Assembly: GCA_003246675.1 (NCBI GenBank) | Contig: QJZQ01000118.1 | Span: forward strand, 1 to 38,885 | Reading direction: 5' to 3' | DNA from: Nitrospirota bacterium | GTDB taxonomy: Bacteria > Nitrospinota > Nitrospinia > Nitrospinales > VA-1 | Length of the DNA stretch: 38,885 nucleotides | In this document: positions 25,447 through 34,118 of the stretch, piece after piece | Numbering within the stretch: the first letter of the stretch is position 1 | How the letters are laid out: each line of letters starts with the position of its first letter | The notes under the pieces: model-generated | Databases searched by the model: none | What the model saw: the letters and a program-made list of their open reading frames with translations, nothing else | What the model was told of the DNA's origin: nothing | Made by a program: the position numbers and the translations under genes

Positions 25447-26400
25447 TCAATCGAACAATGAACTGACCGAGGTTTCGCGGTGGATTCTCAGAATCGCCTC
25501 GCCCAACAAGGGCGCCACGGACAGAATTTTTACTTTCGGGTTGCTCTCCAGCCCGTTATGCAGCGGGATGGTATTCGTCGCCACCACCGAGGTGATGGGC
25601 GACCGGGTGATCCTGTCCGCCGCCGGTCCGGATAAAACCGGGTGCGTGCAACAGGCGTGAACTTCCCTCGCCCCTGCGGCGAGGAGGGCATCGGTGGCTT
25701 CCATCAGGGTTCCCGCCGTGTCAATCATGTCGTCGACGATGAAGGCCACTTTGTCCTTCACGTCGCCGATGATATTCATGGCCTTCGCCACATTGGCCAC
25801 TTCCCTGCGCTTGTCGATGATGGCCAGGGTGGTCCCCAGCCGCTTGGCGAAAGCACGGGCACGCTCCACCCCTCCCGCATCGGGTGAAATGACGATGAGG
25901 TTGGGCAGTTTAAGACTCTTAATATATTGAATTAAAACGTTCATTGCAAACAAATGATCCACGGGGATATTGAAAAACCCCTGAATCTGCCCGGCATGCA
26001 AATCAACCGTGAGCACCCGGTCCGTGCCTGCGGTTTCCAAAAGGTCGGCCACCAGTTTGGAGGTGATGGGAACGCGGGGCTCGCATTTTCTGTCCTGGCG
26101 TGCGTAACCGTAATAGGGAAGCACGGCGGTGATGCGCTTGGCCGACGAACGCCGAAGGGCGTCGATCATGATGAGCATCTCCATCAGGTTGGTGTTTCCC
26201 GGATAGCAGGTGGATTGAATCACGAACACATCGCCGCCGCGAACGTTTTCTCCAATCTTGACGTAGATCTCCTTGTCCGAGAAATCCCTGATATCGGTTC
26301 TGCCCACCTCCACGTTCATGTAGCGGCAGATATCTTCCGCGAGCTTGGGGTTCGCTCGCCCGGAAAACACCAGTACCTTGCCGTTGCCGTTTTTATTCAT
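25447..26400 (-). CDS. prs: Ribose-phosphate pyrophosphokinase
   Basis: A 317-residue enzyme making PRPP from ribose 5-phosphate and ATP, feeding nucleotide, histidine (hisG here) and adenine-salvage (apt here) steps. Hallmarks: [16 protein letters not shown] at the N-terminus, [10 protein letters not shown], the [13 protein letters not shown] block and the PRPP-binding loop [13 protein letters not shown]. Normal length. The tRNA-Gln gene lies 36 bases upstream on the same strand, probably in the same primary transcript. Confidence 0.97.
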   Translation of the reverse strand: MNKNGNGKVLVFSGRANPKLAEDICRYMNVEVGRTDIRDFSDKEIYVKIGENVRGGDVFVIQSTCYPGNTNLMEMLIMIDALRRSSAKRITAVLPYYGYARQDRKCEPRVPITSKLVADLLETAGTDRVLTVDLHAGQIQGFFNIPVDHLFAMNVLIQYIKSLKLPNLIVISPDAGGVERARAFAKRLGTTLAIIDKRREVANVAKAMNIIGDVKDKVAFIVDDMIDTAGTLMEATDALLAAGAREVHACCTHPVLSGPAADRITRSPITSVVATNTIPLHNGLESNPKVKILSVAPLLGEAILRIHRETSVSSLFD

Positions 26401-26435
26401 TTAATTAAGGGTTACCCTTTCAAACTCAAATTGAA

Positions 26436-26508
26436 CTGGGGCGGGAGGATTCGAACCTCCGCATGCAGGAATCAAAATCCTGTGACTTAACCGCTTGTCG
26501 ACGCCCCA
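26436..26508 (-). tRNA. tRNA-Gln (TTG)
   Basis: A 73-base tRNA. The acceptor stem TGGGGCG/CGCCCCA has the U1-A72 pair and G73 discriminator typical of tRNA-Gln. The anticodon arm CAGGA-TTTTGAT-TCCTG gives TTG, and the T arm contains GGTTCGAATCC. CCA is not encoded, unlike the tRNA-Leu above. It sits between ispE and prs, a placement common in deltaproteobacteria-like genomes. Confidence 0.95.
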
Positions 26509-26693
26509 AAGTCTAAGAAATGATATGATCGCGGTCCTCCGGGGAAACCATGCATCCAGGAAAAATGACGCTTGGCTGCAACCCACAGGTTCTATGACTT
26601 TGCTAAGCTGGAATGGATGAATGCTTTCGGGGAGGAGCCAGGATCTTGCGCCATCACCCGGCCGAAAAACTTGCGCCGGTCTTTCGCGCAAAC

Positions 26694-27593
26694 TCACGGA
26701 TAATCCAGCATTTCCCTGGGCAAAAACTCGGAAAAACTGGTGATTGTTTCCGCTAAAAACAACCCCCCATCCCTATTATTATAGCTGGCGCACGCGCTGT
26801 TGGCTTGTTCAGGGTTGTCGAACAGGCCGAAAACCGTGGAACCGCTTCCGGACAGAAGAACCCCCTTCGCTCCCAAGGCCAAGAGCGCACCCTTGATGAC
26901 CTGAATGACGCCATGCCTTTCAAGAACAACGGGTTCCAGATCGTTGAATAAATTCGACCCCAGATCCGCGATCTTCGATTTTGATAAAAATTTGTGCAAA
27001 ATGCTAATATTATTTTCGCTTTTTGTCAACTTCAAATTTAGATTCTGGTAGACCCACGCCGTGGCGATGGGAAAACCCGGGAAAACCAGGAGAACATAAA
27101 ACTTTTCAGCAGGTTGAACGCTTTCCAGGACTTCCCCGCGGCCCCGGCCGATGGCCGCGGGCGAGGTGAGGAAAAAGGGCACGTCGGACCCCAGCCGGGC
27201 CGCCAGCCGCAGCAGTTCCTCGCGCGGCAGTTTAAGGTCCCAAAGCACGTTCAACCCCATCAGCACCAGCGCGGCGTTGCCGCTTCCCCCGCCCAGGCCC
27301 GCGCCGGCGGGAATCCGCTTGGTCAAGCCAATCCGCACTCCCTGGGTGCTCCCCGCGTGTTGCCGCAGCAGATCCGCCGCCCGCCATACCAGGTTGGTTT
27401 CGTCGAGCGGAATGCCGGGCGCATGCCCGGTCAGCTCGATGCCCGAGGGCCGGCTTTCGAGTTCGATGTCATCGTACAGCGAAACCATCTGGAAGAGGGT
27501 TTCCAGGTCGTGAAAACCGTCCTCCCGTTTTCTCAGGATCTTCAGCCCCAGGTTGATCTTCGCGGGAGACTTGAACGCTAACCGTTTCGTCAT
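26694..27593 (-). CDS. ispE: 4-diphosphocytidyl-2-C-methyl-D-erythritol kinase
   Basis: A 299-residue GHMP kinase of the MEP isoprenoid pathway. It has FKSPAKINLGLKILRKREDG at the N-terminus, the ATP loop IPAGAGLGGGSGNAALVL (about 90-107), the SDVPFF motif and the third GHMP motif KGVLLSGSGSTVFGLF. The ATG at 27593 directly follows the upstream stop (TGAAATG), so translation is coupled to the LolB-like gene. The GTG at 27602 is a less likely start. The 3' spacer to tRNA-Gln is 185 bases and holds no gene I can see. Confidence 0.95.
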   Translation of the reverse strand: MTKRLAFKSPAKINLGLKILRKREDGFHDLETLFQMVSLYDDIELESRPSGIELTGHAPGIPLDETNLVWRAADLLRQHAGSTQGVRIGLTKRIPAGAGLGGGSGNAALVLMGLNVLWDLKLPREELLRLAARLGSDVPFFLTSPAAIGRGRGEVLESVQPAEKFYVLLVFPGFPIATAWVYQNLNLKLTKSENNISILHKFLSKSKIADLGSNLFNDLEPVVLERHGVIQVIKGALLALGAKGVLLSGSGSTVFGLFDNPEQANSACASYNNRDGGLFLAETITSFSEFLPREMLDYP

Positions 27594-27594
27594 T

Positions 27595-28389
27595 TCATCC
27601 ACTCAAAGAACCCGCCCCGGAGGGGACAGGAAAGTCAAACGCGTCGGCGGGCAACCCGATGTTGATGGACGGGTTGTTGTACTCCAGCGTCACGGTTTCC
27701 CCCCGGGCGGGAAATTCGATGACGAGACGGTGCGGGAATTCCCGCTCGCCGGCCAGCTTGTAATCCTCCCACCTCACCTCGTATTCGCCATCCTGCCGCC
27801 TGAGAACCTGGGGCCGGTGGGTGAAGGCATCGACCTGCACCTCCAGTTTTTCCCCCGTCGCGGGGTTCGTGACCTGGATCTGGTAACGGCTCTTGTCGGG
27901 GCTCAGACGGGCCGAATTGATCCTGAGGTCCGCGAGGTGAGGGATGTGGCCGAGAAAAACACCGGCGTAGCGCCTGAAATCGATTCGCATTCCGACCGTC
28001 CGCTCCATGGCGTTCCAGACGGCGTCGCCTTCGAGGGTCGCGTTCCGCCTGGGCTCGTAAAGCAGGGTTTTGGCCGGGGAGTGGATGAAGACACCCAACG
28101 TCTGCCCGAACATGTTGAGCGTATCCATGCGGACGGAGCCCCCCCCGTCGACCAGGAGCACCTGGTTGAACGTCAGGCGCCGCTGGGCTTCCACCGTGGT
28201 CCTGACGAATGACTTCAGATTCTTCACCTCGTTCTGACGGGCGAGGAGGCGGTCGCGCAATTGCGAGACGGTGATGGTTTCATCACCGGCGGGCGAACCA
28301 CCGGGGGTCGTCTGGCAGGCCGCGAGGGTCAAGGATGCGGTCAGCATGAGCCCGAGGGCCCAGGGTTTCAGCATTCGCAGAGGCATCAC
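27595..28389 (-). CDS. LolB-like/DUF4292 outer-membrane lipoprotein
   Basis: A 264-residue lipoprotein with a clean lipobox LAAC (Cys25). The mature part is predicted as a beta-sheet half-barrel of the LolA/LolB/DUF4292 kind (SFVRTTVEAQRRLTFNQVLLVDGGGSVRMDTLNMFGQTLGVF, later KLEVQVDAFTHRP). LolB inserts lipoproteins into the outer membrane; whether this protein does so is inferred. Position between a TPR gene and ispE resembles the usual lolB-ispE neighbourhood, which supports the LolB role. Confidence 0.8.
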   Translation of the reverse strand: MMPLRMLKPWALGLMLTASLTLAACQTTPGGSPAGDETITVSQLRDRLLARQNEVKNLKSFVRTTVEAQRRLTFNQVLLVDGGGSVRMDTLNMFGQTLGVFIHSPAKTLLYEPRRNATLEGDAVWNAMERTVGMRIDFRRYAGVFLGHIPHLADLRINSARLSPDKSRYQIQVTNPATGEKLEVQVDAFTHRPQVLRRQDGEYEVRWEDYKLAGEREFPHRLVIEFPARGETVTLEYNNPSINIGLPADAFDFPVPSGAGSLSG

Positions 28390-28411
28390 CGGTAGTAAGG
28401 GCGGACAGGCT

Positions 28412-30688
28412 TCATAAGCCCTTTTGCAGGATCTTTTCGACCCGGTCGATTTTTCCCTGCAGGGTCTGGGGGTCGGGCATTTCGCCGTCTAAATCATCCT
28501 TCTTCACGCGCGTGAGCGACAGACTCATCCTCCATGCGCCGCTCGCCTCGGAATAGTTTTCCAGAGAAAAAAGAATGTCCCCCAGGTGATCGTATAAAAC
28601 GGGATCGGGCGGCGTGTAGACCATGGCCTTCTGAATTTCGCTCAGCGCCTTTTTCGAGTCGCCCTTTTTGAAGTAAATCCATCCGAGGCTGTCGAGGAAA
28701 TAACCGTTGCGCGGCTGAATCGCCAGGGCCTTTTTCAGATGGTCGAGGGCCTTGTCGAGGTACCGCCCTTCCTGCGCATACATGTATCCGAGAAAGTTAT
28801 GCGCGTTGGAGTGCATGGGGTTGAGTTCGAGAGTCCGCTGCATGTTCTCGATGGCGCCGTCGTACTCCCCGGCGCGCTCCAGCAGGGCGCCAAGCTCGAA
28901 ATAGTAGGAGTCCTTGTTCGCGTTCAGGGTGATGGCCTGCCGCATGGCCTCGATGGCCGAATCGTAACTCTCAAGCGTCATGTGGGCAAGCGCCAGGGAG
29001 TGGTACAGGCTGTCGTTGCCGGGCTCGATGGAAATCGCCTCCTGAATCAGGGGGATCGCCGATTCGGTGTCATCGTTCAGGCTGTAGAGCCGGGCCATGT
29101 AGGTGATGATCTCGATGGACTCGGGCGTCATTTTACGCAGGGTCTCGAATTCGGCGATGGCCTTGTCGAGCCGTCCCAGAATTTCGTAGATCCGCGCCAT
29201 CAGCACATGCGGTTCCTGGCTCTCCTTGCGCACCAGCAGCAGGCGAAACTCCTCGAGGGATTTGAGATACATCGCCTGCTCATAATAGATCGACGCGATC
29301 TCGAGATGCACGTTCGGGTGGTCGAGCAGATCCCGGGGAATGCCCTCGTTGGTTGCTTCCGGGCTGCCCTTGGAGAAGCCCCACTGACGGATCTTTTCCA
29401 GATGTTCACGGATGCGCCTGTTGCCCGGTTGGAGCTTCAGCAGCAGATTGTATTCCTTGATGGCCTCGTCATTTTTCCCAAGCTTTTCCAGCACCCACGC
29501 GAGGTGCTCCCGGCCTTCCACAAAATTGGGCTTGAGGGAAACGCTTTTCCTGAATTCTCTTTCCGCTTCTTCCAAATAGCCGATGCGCAGATCCTCGCGG
29601 CCCATATAATGGTGCCCGAGGGGGTTGGAAGGCTCAACCAGCACCACCTGCTCGAACATTTTGCGGGCTTCCTGGTACTCCCCCTGCTCGACAAAAAGAG
29701 TGCCCCTGAGGAGAAACGCCCGCGATCCGCCAGGATCGATCTCGGTCACCTTTTCATAGTGGCGATGGGCGCGCACATATTCCCCGCGTGCCGCAAGCAC
29801 ATCGGCCAGGGTCATATTCAGCTCCAAATTGTTCGGGAAAAATTCCAGCCCCTTTTCACACACCGTGGTCAATTCATCGATCCGGCCTTCTCTCAGGAGA
29901 TGGGTGGCGAGCTTCTCGCGCAACCCCTCCGCCTTCGGGTCATAGGCGACGGCCTGCCGGTAATTGTCGGTGGCTTCCTCGAACAGGTAGTCGCGCTCGG
30001 CCTTGAGCGCAATCAGGTAGTGGTAATACGAGCGCGGATCGCGAGCCCCGGAACGGTCGCCCACGGCGGGCGAGCGCAATTCCCTGATCGCGTACGACGA
30101 CGAAAGATCGATGGTCGAAGGTGCGGAAGACTCCCCTTCCCTGATCGTGCTGCAATTGGAAATAAAAAGACTTGCGGCCAGAAGCAAAACAACGCCGGCT
30201 ATTTTTCCCGACAAGCGGGTCAGGATTTCTTTCAACTCTTGATCCTTGATCATCTCTAGATTTCCTTCCACGTCGTCTTTTCGTCCCGGTTCCCGCTTCC
30301 TCTCCATGGCCGCTGCCCGGACGGGCGCTGCCAGGGCGGGCCCCTTGGCCCTAAGCGGCGGAGTACCGGTTTCCTGTTTGAACACAATGCGCTGAAACGA
30401 GCTCATCCCCGTCTGGCGCTTCATTTCAGCGATAATTTTATGCCGCAGGGCTTTGAAGGGGGCCATCCACTCCTTCCCCTGAACCGAAACCCTGAGGGTG
30501 TGGCCGGAAAAACCATCGACTCTGGAAATCTCCGCGAGATCCTTGCCCACCGCCAGATTCCAGTGAAACGTCAACCATTCGACATTGTCTGGATTATCCG
30601 GAGTTTCGGTCTGAAGACCCGCGACCGAATGGGGAAGGACGCTTCGTATAGCAGCCCAGGAACCTGCCATGCCCTGTCGATTGCCCAT
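28412..30688 (-). CDS. DUF721 (DciA-like) domain fused in frame to a TPR lipoprotein
   Basis: A 758-residue open frame with two unlike parts. Residues about 10-105 match DUF721/DciA (WLTFHWNLAVGKDLAEI, TLRVSVQGKEWMAPFKALRHKII), a cytosolic family that loads the replicative helicase. Residues 146 onward read as a separate secreted protein. MIKDQELKEILTRLSGK leads into a membrane stretch and lipobox ISNC (Cys179), followed by about a dozen TPR units (for example GRYLDKALDHLKKALAIQPR) to the end. There is no stop codon between the parts. An internal ATG at 30253 has AAGGAA eight bases ahead and would give a 613-residue lipoprotein. TPR lipoproteins ahead of lolB-ispE are common in related genomes. 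I infer two products from one frame, or a lost stop. Confidence 0.75.
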   Translation of the reverse strand: MGNRQGMAGSWAAIRSVLPHSVAGLQTETPDNPDNVEWLTFHWNLAVGKDLAEISRVDGFSGHTLRVSVQGKEWMAPFKALRHKIIAEMKRQTGMSSFQRIVFKQETGTPPLRAKGPALAAPVRAAAMERKREPGRKDDVEGNLEMIKDQELKEILTRLSGKIAGVVLLLAASLFISNCSTIREGESSAPSTIDLSSSYAIRELRSPAVGDRSGARDPRSYYHYLIALKAERDYLFEEATDNYRQAVAYDPKAEGLREKLATHLLREGRIDELTTVCEKGLEFFPNNLELNMTLADVLAARGEYVRAHRHYEKVTEIDPGGSRAFLLRGTLFVEQGEYQEARKMFEQVVLVEPSNPLGHHYMGREDLRIGYLEEAEREFRKSVSLKPNFVEGREHLAWVLEKLGKNDEAIKEYNLLLKLQPGNRRIREHLEKIRQWGFSKGSPEATNEGIPRDLLDHPNVHLEIASIYYEQAMYLKSLEEFRLLLVRKESQEPHVLMARIYEILGRLDKAIAEFETLRKMTPESIEIITYMARLYSLNDDTESAIPLIQEAISIEPGNDSLYHSLALAHMTLESYDSAIEAMRQAITLNANKDSYYFELGALLERAGEYDGAIENMQRTLELNPMHSNAHNFLGYMYAQEGRYLDKALDHLKKALAIQPRNGYFLDSLGWIYFKKGDSKKALSEIQKAMVYTPPDPVLYDHLGDILFSLENYSEASGAWRMSLSLTRVKKDDLDGEMPDPQTLQGKIDRVEKILQKGL
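30251..30268 (-). promoter_or_regulatory. Internal ribosome site and start for the TPR lipoprotein
   Basis: On the minus strand AAGGAA precedes an ATG (30253-30251) by eight bases within the larger frame. Starting here puts the lipobox cysteine at residue 34, normal for a lipoprotein signal; starting at 30688 would bury the signal 145 residues in. Confidence 0.6.
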
Positions 30689-30736
30689 TGATAAAGCCGT
30701 TGAATTTAAAATGTAAAATGAAGTAATGCATTTAAT

Positions 30737-30765
30737 ATTCTATCTGGCTTGCCCGGCGATATAAA
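30737..30765 (-). promoter_or_regulatory. Promoter-like pair for the DUF721-TPR gene
   Basis: On the minus strand TTTATA (30760-30765) and TAGAAT (30737-30742) are 17 bases apart, about 50 bases before the start at 30688. The 254-base divergent spacer 30689-30942 otherwise holds an AT-rich stretch and no gene. Confidence 0.5.
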
Positions 30766-30942
30766 GCCCTAAATTTCTCCCTCGCCGCGGCCATCCCTCG
30801 CCCTCAACCCGGCTCGCGCGCCTTGGCCCCGCCCCTTTTCGAAGCGATTTTCCGGGACGATGTGGTAACATTTTCTTGCAACAGGGCGGGGTGACCGGCC
30901 CGTCATCCCTGTCGGCCAGCAACCCCCCTAAAACTCTCAACG

Positions 30943-32538
30943 GTGAAAAAAATCCCTTCCGTTCCAGGCCGCGCATCGGCCCACGCTCTCTTTAAAATCA
31001 TCCCTCAAGGCAAGCTGCTCGCCGGCCTGGGGGTTTTAAGCAGTCTTCTTTATTGGGGGATGACGCTTCTCTCGCGCCAGTTCAACTGGGGCGAAGGCTA
31101 CGCCCAGCGTCCCATTCTCACCTACCTGGGGGTCTATTTCAGCCTGTTCGCGCTCTATGCGGCGGCCGTGTGGCTGGTGGCCGGCAGGAAGGTCGACGAC
31201 CGGCGAAGCTTCCTCACCCTCGTGGCCTTCGGCCTGCTGTTCCGCGCCCTGCTGTTTCCCTCCCAGCAGATCCAGGAAGACGATATCTACCGCTACCTGT
31301 GGGATGGCAAGGTCTTCGCCCACGGCGTCAACCCTTACGCCTACGCCCCCGCCGAGGTGCAGCAATACCAGGAGTTCAGAATCAGCGAGCCCGAGCGCTT
31401 CAGCGCCACCTACGACGAGGAAAGCCAGAAGGAACTCGAACGGTTGAACCGCCTGAAGTGGGAAAGCCGCCAGGCCCTCACCGTTCTCGACCGGGTGAAC
31501 CATCCCGACGTGCCGACCATTTACCCGCCGCTGGCGCAGTTCGTCTTCGCCGCCACCGCGATGCTCAAGGCCGACAGCATCGGCGCCATGCGCATGGCGT
31601 TTCTGCTGTTCGACCTGGCCGTCCTCGGGTTTCTCGTTCTATTGCTTCGGGCATTGGGGAAAAACCCCAATCTGTGCCTGATCTACTTCTGGTCGCCGCT
31701 CGTCATCAAGGAAACCTTCAACTCCACCCATCTCGACATCATCGGCATCGCCCTGCTCACCGGTTCGATTTATTTTCTCGTCGCCCGCCGCCACGCCCTG
31801 GCCACCGTGTTTCTCGGCCTCAGCTTTCTCGGCAAACTCTACCCGATTATTTTGCTGCCGCTCTATTTGCAGCAGGCCGCGCTTCAGGTTCCGGCGGCGG
31901 CGCGCTTACAGGCGGCCCGCCGCATCCTGAGCCTCACGCTGCTGTTCGCGGCCGTGGTGATTCTCGGTTACCTGCCCTTCATGGGCACCGGTCTTAAGAC
32001 CTTCGAGGGGCTCAAGACCTTTTCCACCTACTGGCAAAGCAACGACAGCCTGTTCTCCCTGCTGGTGTATTTTTTTCGCGACATCCTCAAGCTCGGCGGG
32101 GAAGGGCAAACCTTCCTGTCGCAAAGCTGGCCCACCCTCGCCGCCAAGGCCACCGTATTCGCCCTCCTGGTTTTCTGCCTGGCCTGGCTGCTGTTTCGCC
32201 GCCGGGCCACAGACCAGGACACCGCGGCGATCCGGCCCCTGTTCGTGATGATGGCTCTTGTCTTTGTCTTGAGCCCGGTGCAAAACCCCTGGTACCTGCT
32301 CTGGCTGGTTCCTTTCCTCTGCATTTACCCCCGGCGCGCCTGGATCCTGCTCACCGGCCTGGCCGGCCTCTATTACCTGGACTTCTATTTCGATTACCAG
32401 GACATCGCACACCAGAGCGCCTGGACGCCCTGGATCGAATACACCCCCTTTTACCTCCTGCTCGCCTGGGACTTCACCGCTAAATGGCGCACGCGCCGCC
32501 TCGCCATGGGGAAAACCCCCTCCGCGCCCCCCGCCTGA
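30943..32538 (+). CDS. GT-C fold polyprenyl-sugar glycosyltransferase, membrane
   Basis: A 531-residue polytopic protein with about 11-13 membrane segments. A first extramembrane loop carries QEDDIYRYLWDGKVFAHGVNPY (110-131), the acidic loop of DUF2029/GT87-like mannosyltransferases that use lipid-linked sugars. Asp113 or Asp114 would be catalytic by analogy. Later segments include ATVFLGLSFLGKLYPIILLP and NPWYLLWLVPFLCIYPRRAW, both typical of the family. Sugar and acceptor are unknown. The GTG start at 30943 gives a basic N-terminus; no strong ribosome site is visible. The nucleotidyltransferase at 34119 could share an envelope-glycan role, but there is no operon link. Confidence 0.75.
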   Translation: MKKIPSVPGRASAHALFKIIPQGKLLAGLGVLSSLLYWGMTLLSRQFNWGEGYAQRPILTYLGVYFSLFALYAAAVWLVAGRKVDDRRSFLTLVAFGLLFRALLFPSQQIQEDDIYRYLWDGKVFAHGVNPYAYAPAEVQQYQEFRISEPERFSATYDEESQKELERLNRLKWESRQALTVLDRVNHPDVPTIYPPLAQFVFAATAMLKADSIGAMRMAFLLFDLAVLGFLVLLLRALGKNPNLCLIYFWSPLVIKETFNSTHLDIIGIALLTGSIYFLVARRHALATVFLGLSFLGKLYPIILLPLYLQQAALQVPAAARLQAARRILSLTLLFAAVVILGYLPFMGTGLKTFEGLKTFSTYWQSNDSLFSLLVYFFRDILKLGGEGQTFLSQSWPTLAAKATVFALLVFCLAWLLFRRRATDQDTAAIRPLFVMMALVFVLSPVQNPWYLLWLVPFLCIYPRRAWILLTGLAGLYYLDFYFDYQDIAHQSAWTPWIEYTPFYLLLAWDFTAKWRTRRLAMGKTPSAPPA

Positions 32539-32555
32539 ACCCGTCCGGTTCCGCC

Positions 32556-32584
32556 TTGCATTGGATTCGGAAATCGGATATTAT
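32556..32584 (+). promoter_or_regulatory. Promoter for the pentapeptide gene
   Basis: TTGCAT (32556-32561) and TATTAT (32579-32584) are 17 bases apart in an AT-rich spacer, about 60 bases before the GTG start. Confidence 0.6.
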
Positions 32585-32646
32585 TATAATTGATTGAATA
32601 TAAATGGATTATTTAAAATCAGGCCTGCCTGAGAGGAGGTACAGGG

Positions 32647-33165
32647 GTGGCGAATATTACGGTAAGCCGAATAAAAAGCCTGCTCAAGGAAAAATCGAAC
32701 GTGCATCTGTCCGGCACCGATTTTTCCGGGCTGGATCTATCGGGGCTGGATTTCAGCGATTCCACCCTCATCAACTCCAATTTCACCAACACGAAACTGG
32801 AGAACACCCGCTTTCTCCGGGCGTTTCTGCCGCAGTCCAATTTCTACGGCGCGCATCTGGTAGGCGCCAACTTCGAAGAGGCCCGTCTTGAAAAAGCCAA
32901 TTTCTCGCACGCCAACCTGATGGGGGCAGCGCTTAGCCGCGCCGACCTGAGCCACGCCAATTTCTGGGGCGCAAAACTGCAAAAAGCCAGCCTGAGCTTT
33001 GCCACGCTCTTGGGCAGCAACCTGACCGAAAGCAAGCTCACCTCCGCCTCGCTGTTCGGCGCCAACCTGAAAAACGCCGACCTGACCCGCGCCGAGCTCA
33101 CAGGTGCAAGCCTGACCCGCGCCAACCTCGACGGCGTCATCGGCCTTCCGCAACCGGTTCGATGA
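32647..33165 (+). CDS. Pentapeptide-repeat protein
   Basis: A 172-residue protein. After about 25 residues it consists of pentapeptide repeats A(D/N)LxX (DFSGLDLSGLDFSDSTLINS, ANLMGAALSRADLSHANFWG, ASLFGANLKNADLTRAELTG). These form a right-handed square beta-helix; such proteins can mimic DNA or act as scaffolds. A Qnr-type role is not supported by anything specific here. The GTG start at 32647 follows a strong GAGGAGGT. The last codons (DGVIGLPQPVR) fall in the first copy of an 80-base tandem repeat that extends to the convergent HAD gene. Confidence 0.88.
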   Translation: MANITVSRIKSLLKEKSNVHLSGTDFSGLDLSGLDFSDSTLINSNFTNTKLENTRFLRAFLPQSNFYGAHLVGANFEEARLEKANFSHANLMGAALSRADLSHANFWGAKLQKASLSFATLLGSNLTESKLTSASLFGANLKNADLTRAELTGASLTRANLDGVIGLPQPVR

Positions 33166-33345
33166 GCGAACGGCGCTTGAAAACCACTCGCCCGCCTCAC
33201 GCCAACCGAGGCAGCGTCATCGGCCTTCCGCAACCGGTTCGATGAGCGAACGGCGCATGAAAACCACCCGCCCGCCTCACGCCAACCGAGGCGGCGTCAT
33301 CGATTACCTTCAAGCAGTTCGATGAACGAGCGGACGCGGGTCGCC
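33121..33345. repeat. Three 80-base tandem copies between convergent genes
   Basis: Copies begin at 33121, 33201 and 33281, each with GCCAACC. Copies 1 and 2 match at 74 of 80 positions by my count. Copy 3 starts the same way (GCCAACCGAGGCGGCGTCATCG) and then becomes the 3' end of the HAD gene, still similar to copies 1 and 2 (TTCGATGAACGAGCGG against TTCGATGAGCGAACGG). The unit therefore spans the ends of both convergent genes. Confidence 0.92.
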
Positions 33346-34004
33346 TTGGCCGTTGGGTAACGGTTGTCCCGGTCCACCAGAATCGCATCGATGCCCGCCG
33401 CGGCCGCGCCCTGGATGTCGGTGGCCACCTCGTCGCCAATATGGCAGGCTTCTTCCGGCGCCACATCGCTCAACATCAGCGCCTGCTCGAATATTTTCGC
33501 ACTCGGCTTGGCCGACCCCACCACGGTGGAAGCCAGGATGAAATCGAAATGACGGGCGAGCCCCAGGTTTTCAAGCGTTTCGGGAAGCCGCGAGTCCCAG
33601 TTCGAGATGACGCCCATCACCACCCCACGGGCCCGCAAGCGCTCGAATATCGCCGAGCGCTCCACGTCCTCGAACACCCGCCAGCTGTCTTTGCTGATAA
33701 ACAGGTTATAGACCCGGTCGAAGTACTCATCAAAATTCCTCAGCCCGCCGGAAGGCTCGAACACCTCTCGGACCAGGTTCTTCCAGAACCGCCTTTCAAC
33801 CGCCGGGCCGCTTTGCCCATCGAGCGACTCTATGCCGCCTGCCGCCTTCCACTGAGCGCGAAACCCGGTATCGAGCGCCTCGGCGCTGCCCGAGTAGCCA
33901 AAGTCCCGGGCCTCCCTGGCATACACCGACCCCACCGAGGGATGAACCTTGAGAAGGGTTCCTCCCACATCGAAGAAAACGGCCCTGTATTTGGATAATG
34001 GCAT
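33297..34004 (-). CDS. HAD-superfamily hydrolase (HDHD3-like subclass)
   Basis: A 235-residue protein with an N-terminal HAD motif FFDVGGTLL (Asp12), motif II VISNW, motif III with lysine in GSAKPSAKIF, and motif IV CHIGDEVATDIQGA. A helical cap lies between motifs I and II. The residue two after the nucleophile is glycine (DVG) rather than aspartate, as in several HDHD3-like members. General acid catalysis would then differ from normal phosphatases. Substrate unknown. Its last codons lie in the third copy of the 80-base repeat. Confidence 0.85.
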   Translation of the reverse strand: MPLSKYRAVFFDVGGTLLKVHPSVGSVYAREARDFGYSGSAEALDTGFRAQWKAAGGIESLDGQSGPAVERRFWKNLVREVFEPSGGLRNFDEYFDRVYNLFISKDSWRVFEDVERSAIFERLRARGVVMGVISNWDSRLPETLENLGLARHFDFILASTVVGSAKPSAKIFEQALMLSDVAPEEACHIGDEVATDIQGAAAAGIDAILVDRDNRYPTAKATRVRSFIELLEGNR

Positions 34005-34118
34005 GGCGTTTAAGAACCATCGGCCCGGTGGGCCTTGTTGGAGTTGGCGCAGGATGATCGGTTATTAGATGGCGGAGCCCGCCAAAGGGCTTAAAAATCC
34101 GCCGTGGGGGAGGGGCAC

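Noticed and set aside
26660..26730. Possible duplicate of the ispE 3' end (AAAAACT at 26665 and 26722)
   Set aside because: The offset is 57 bases, and outside a short A-run the match is weak. Not good enough to add to the ~80-base series.
28739..30259. 506-codon plus-strand frame opposite the TPR gene
   Set aside because: Antisense shadow of a real TPR protein; no ribosome site, no recognisable motif.
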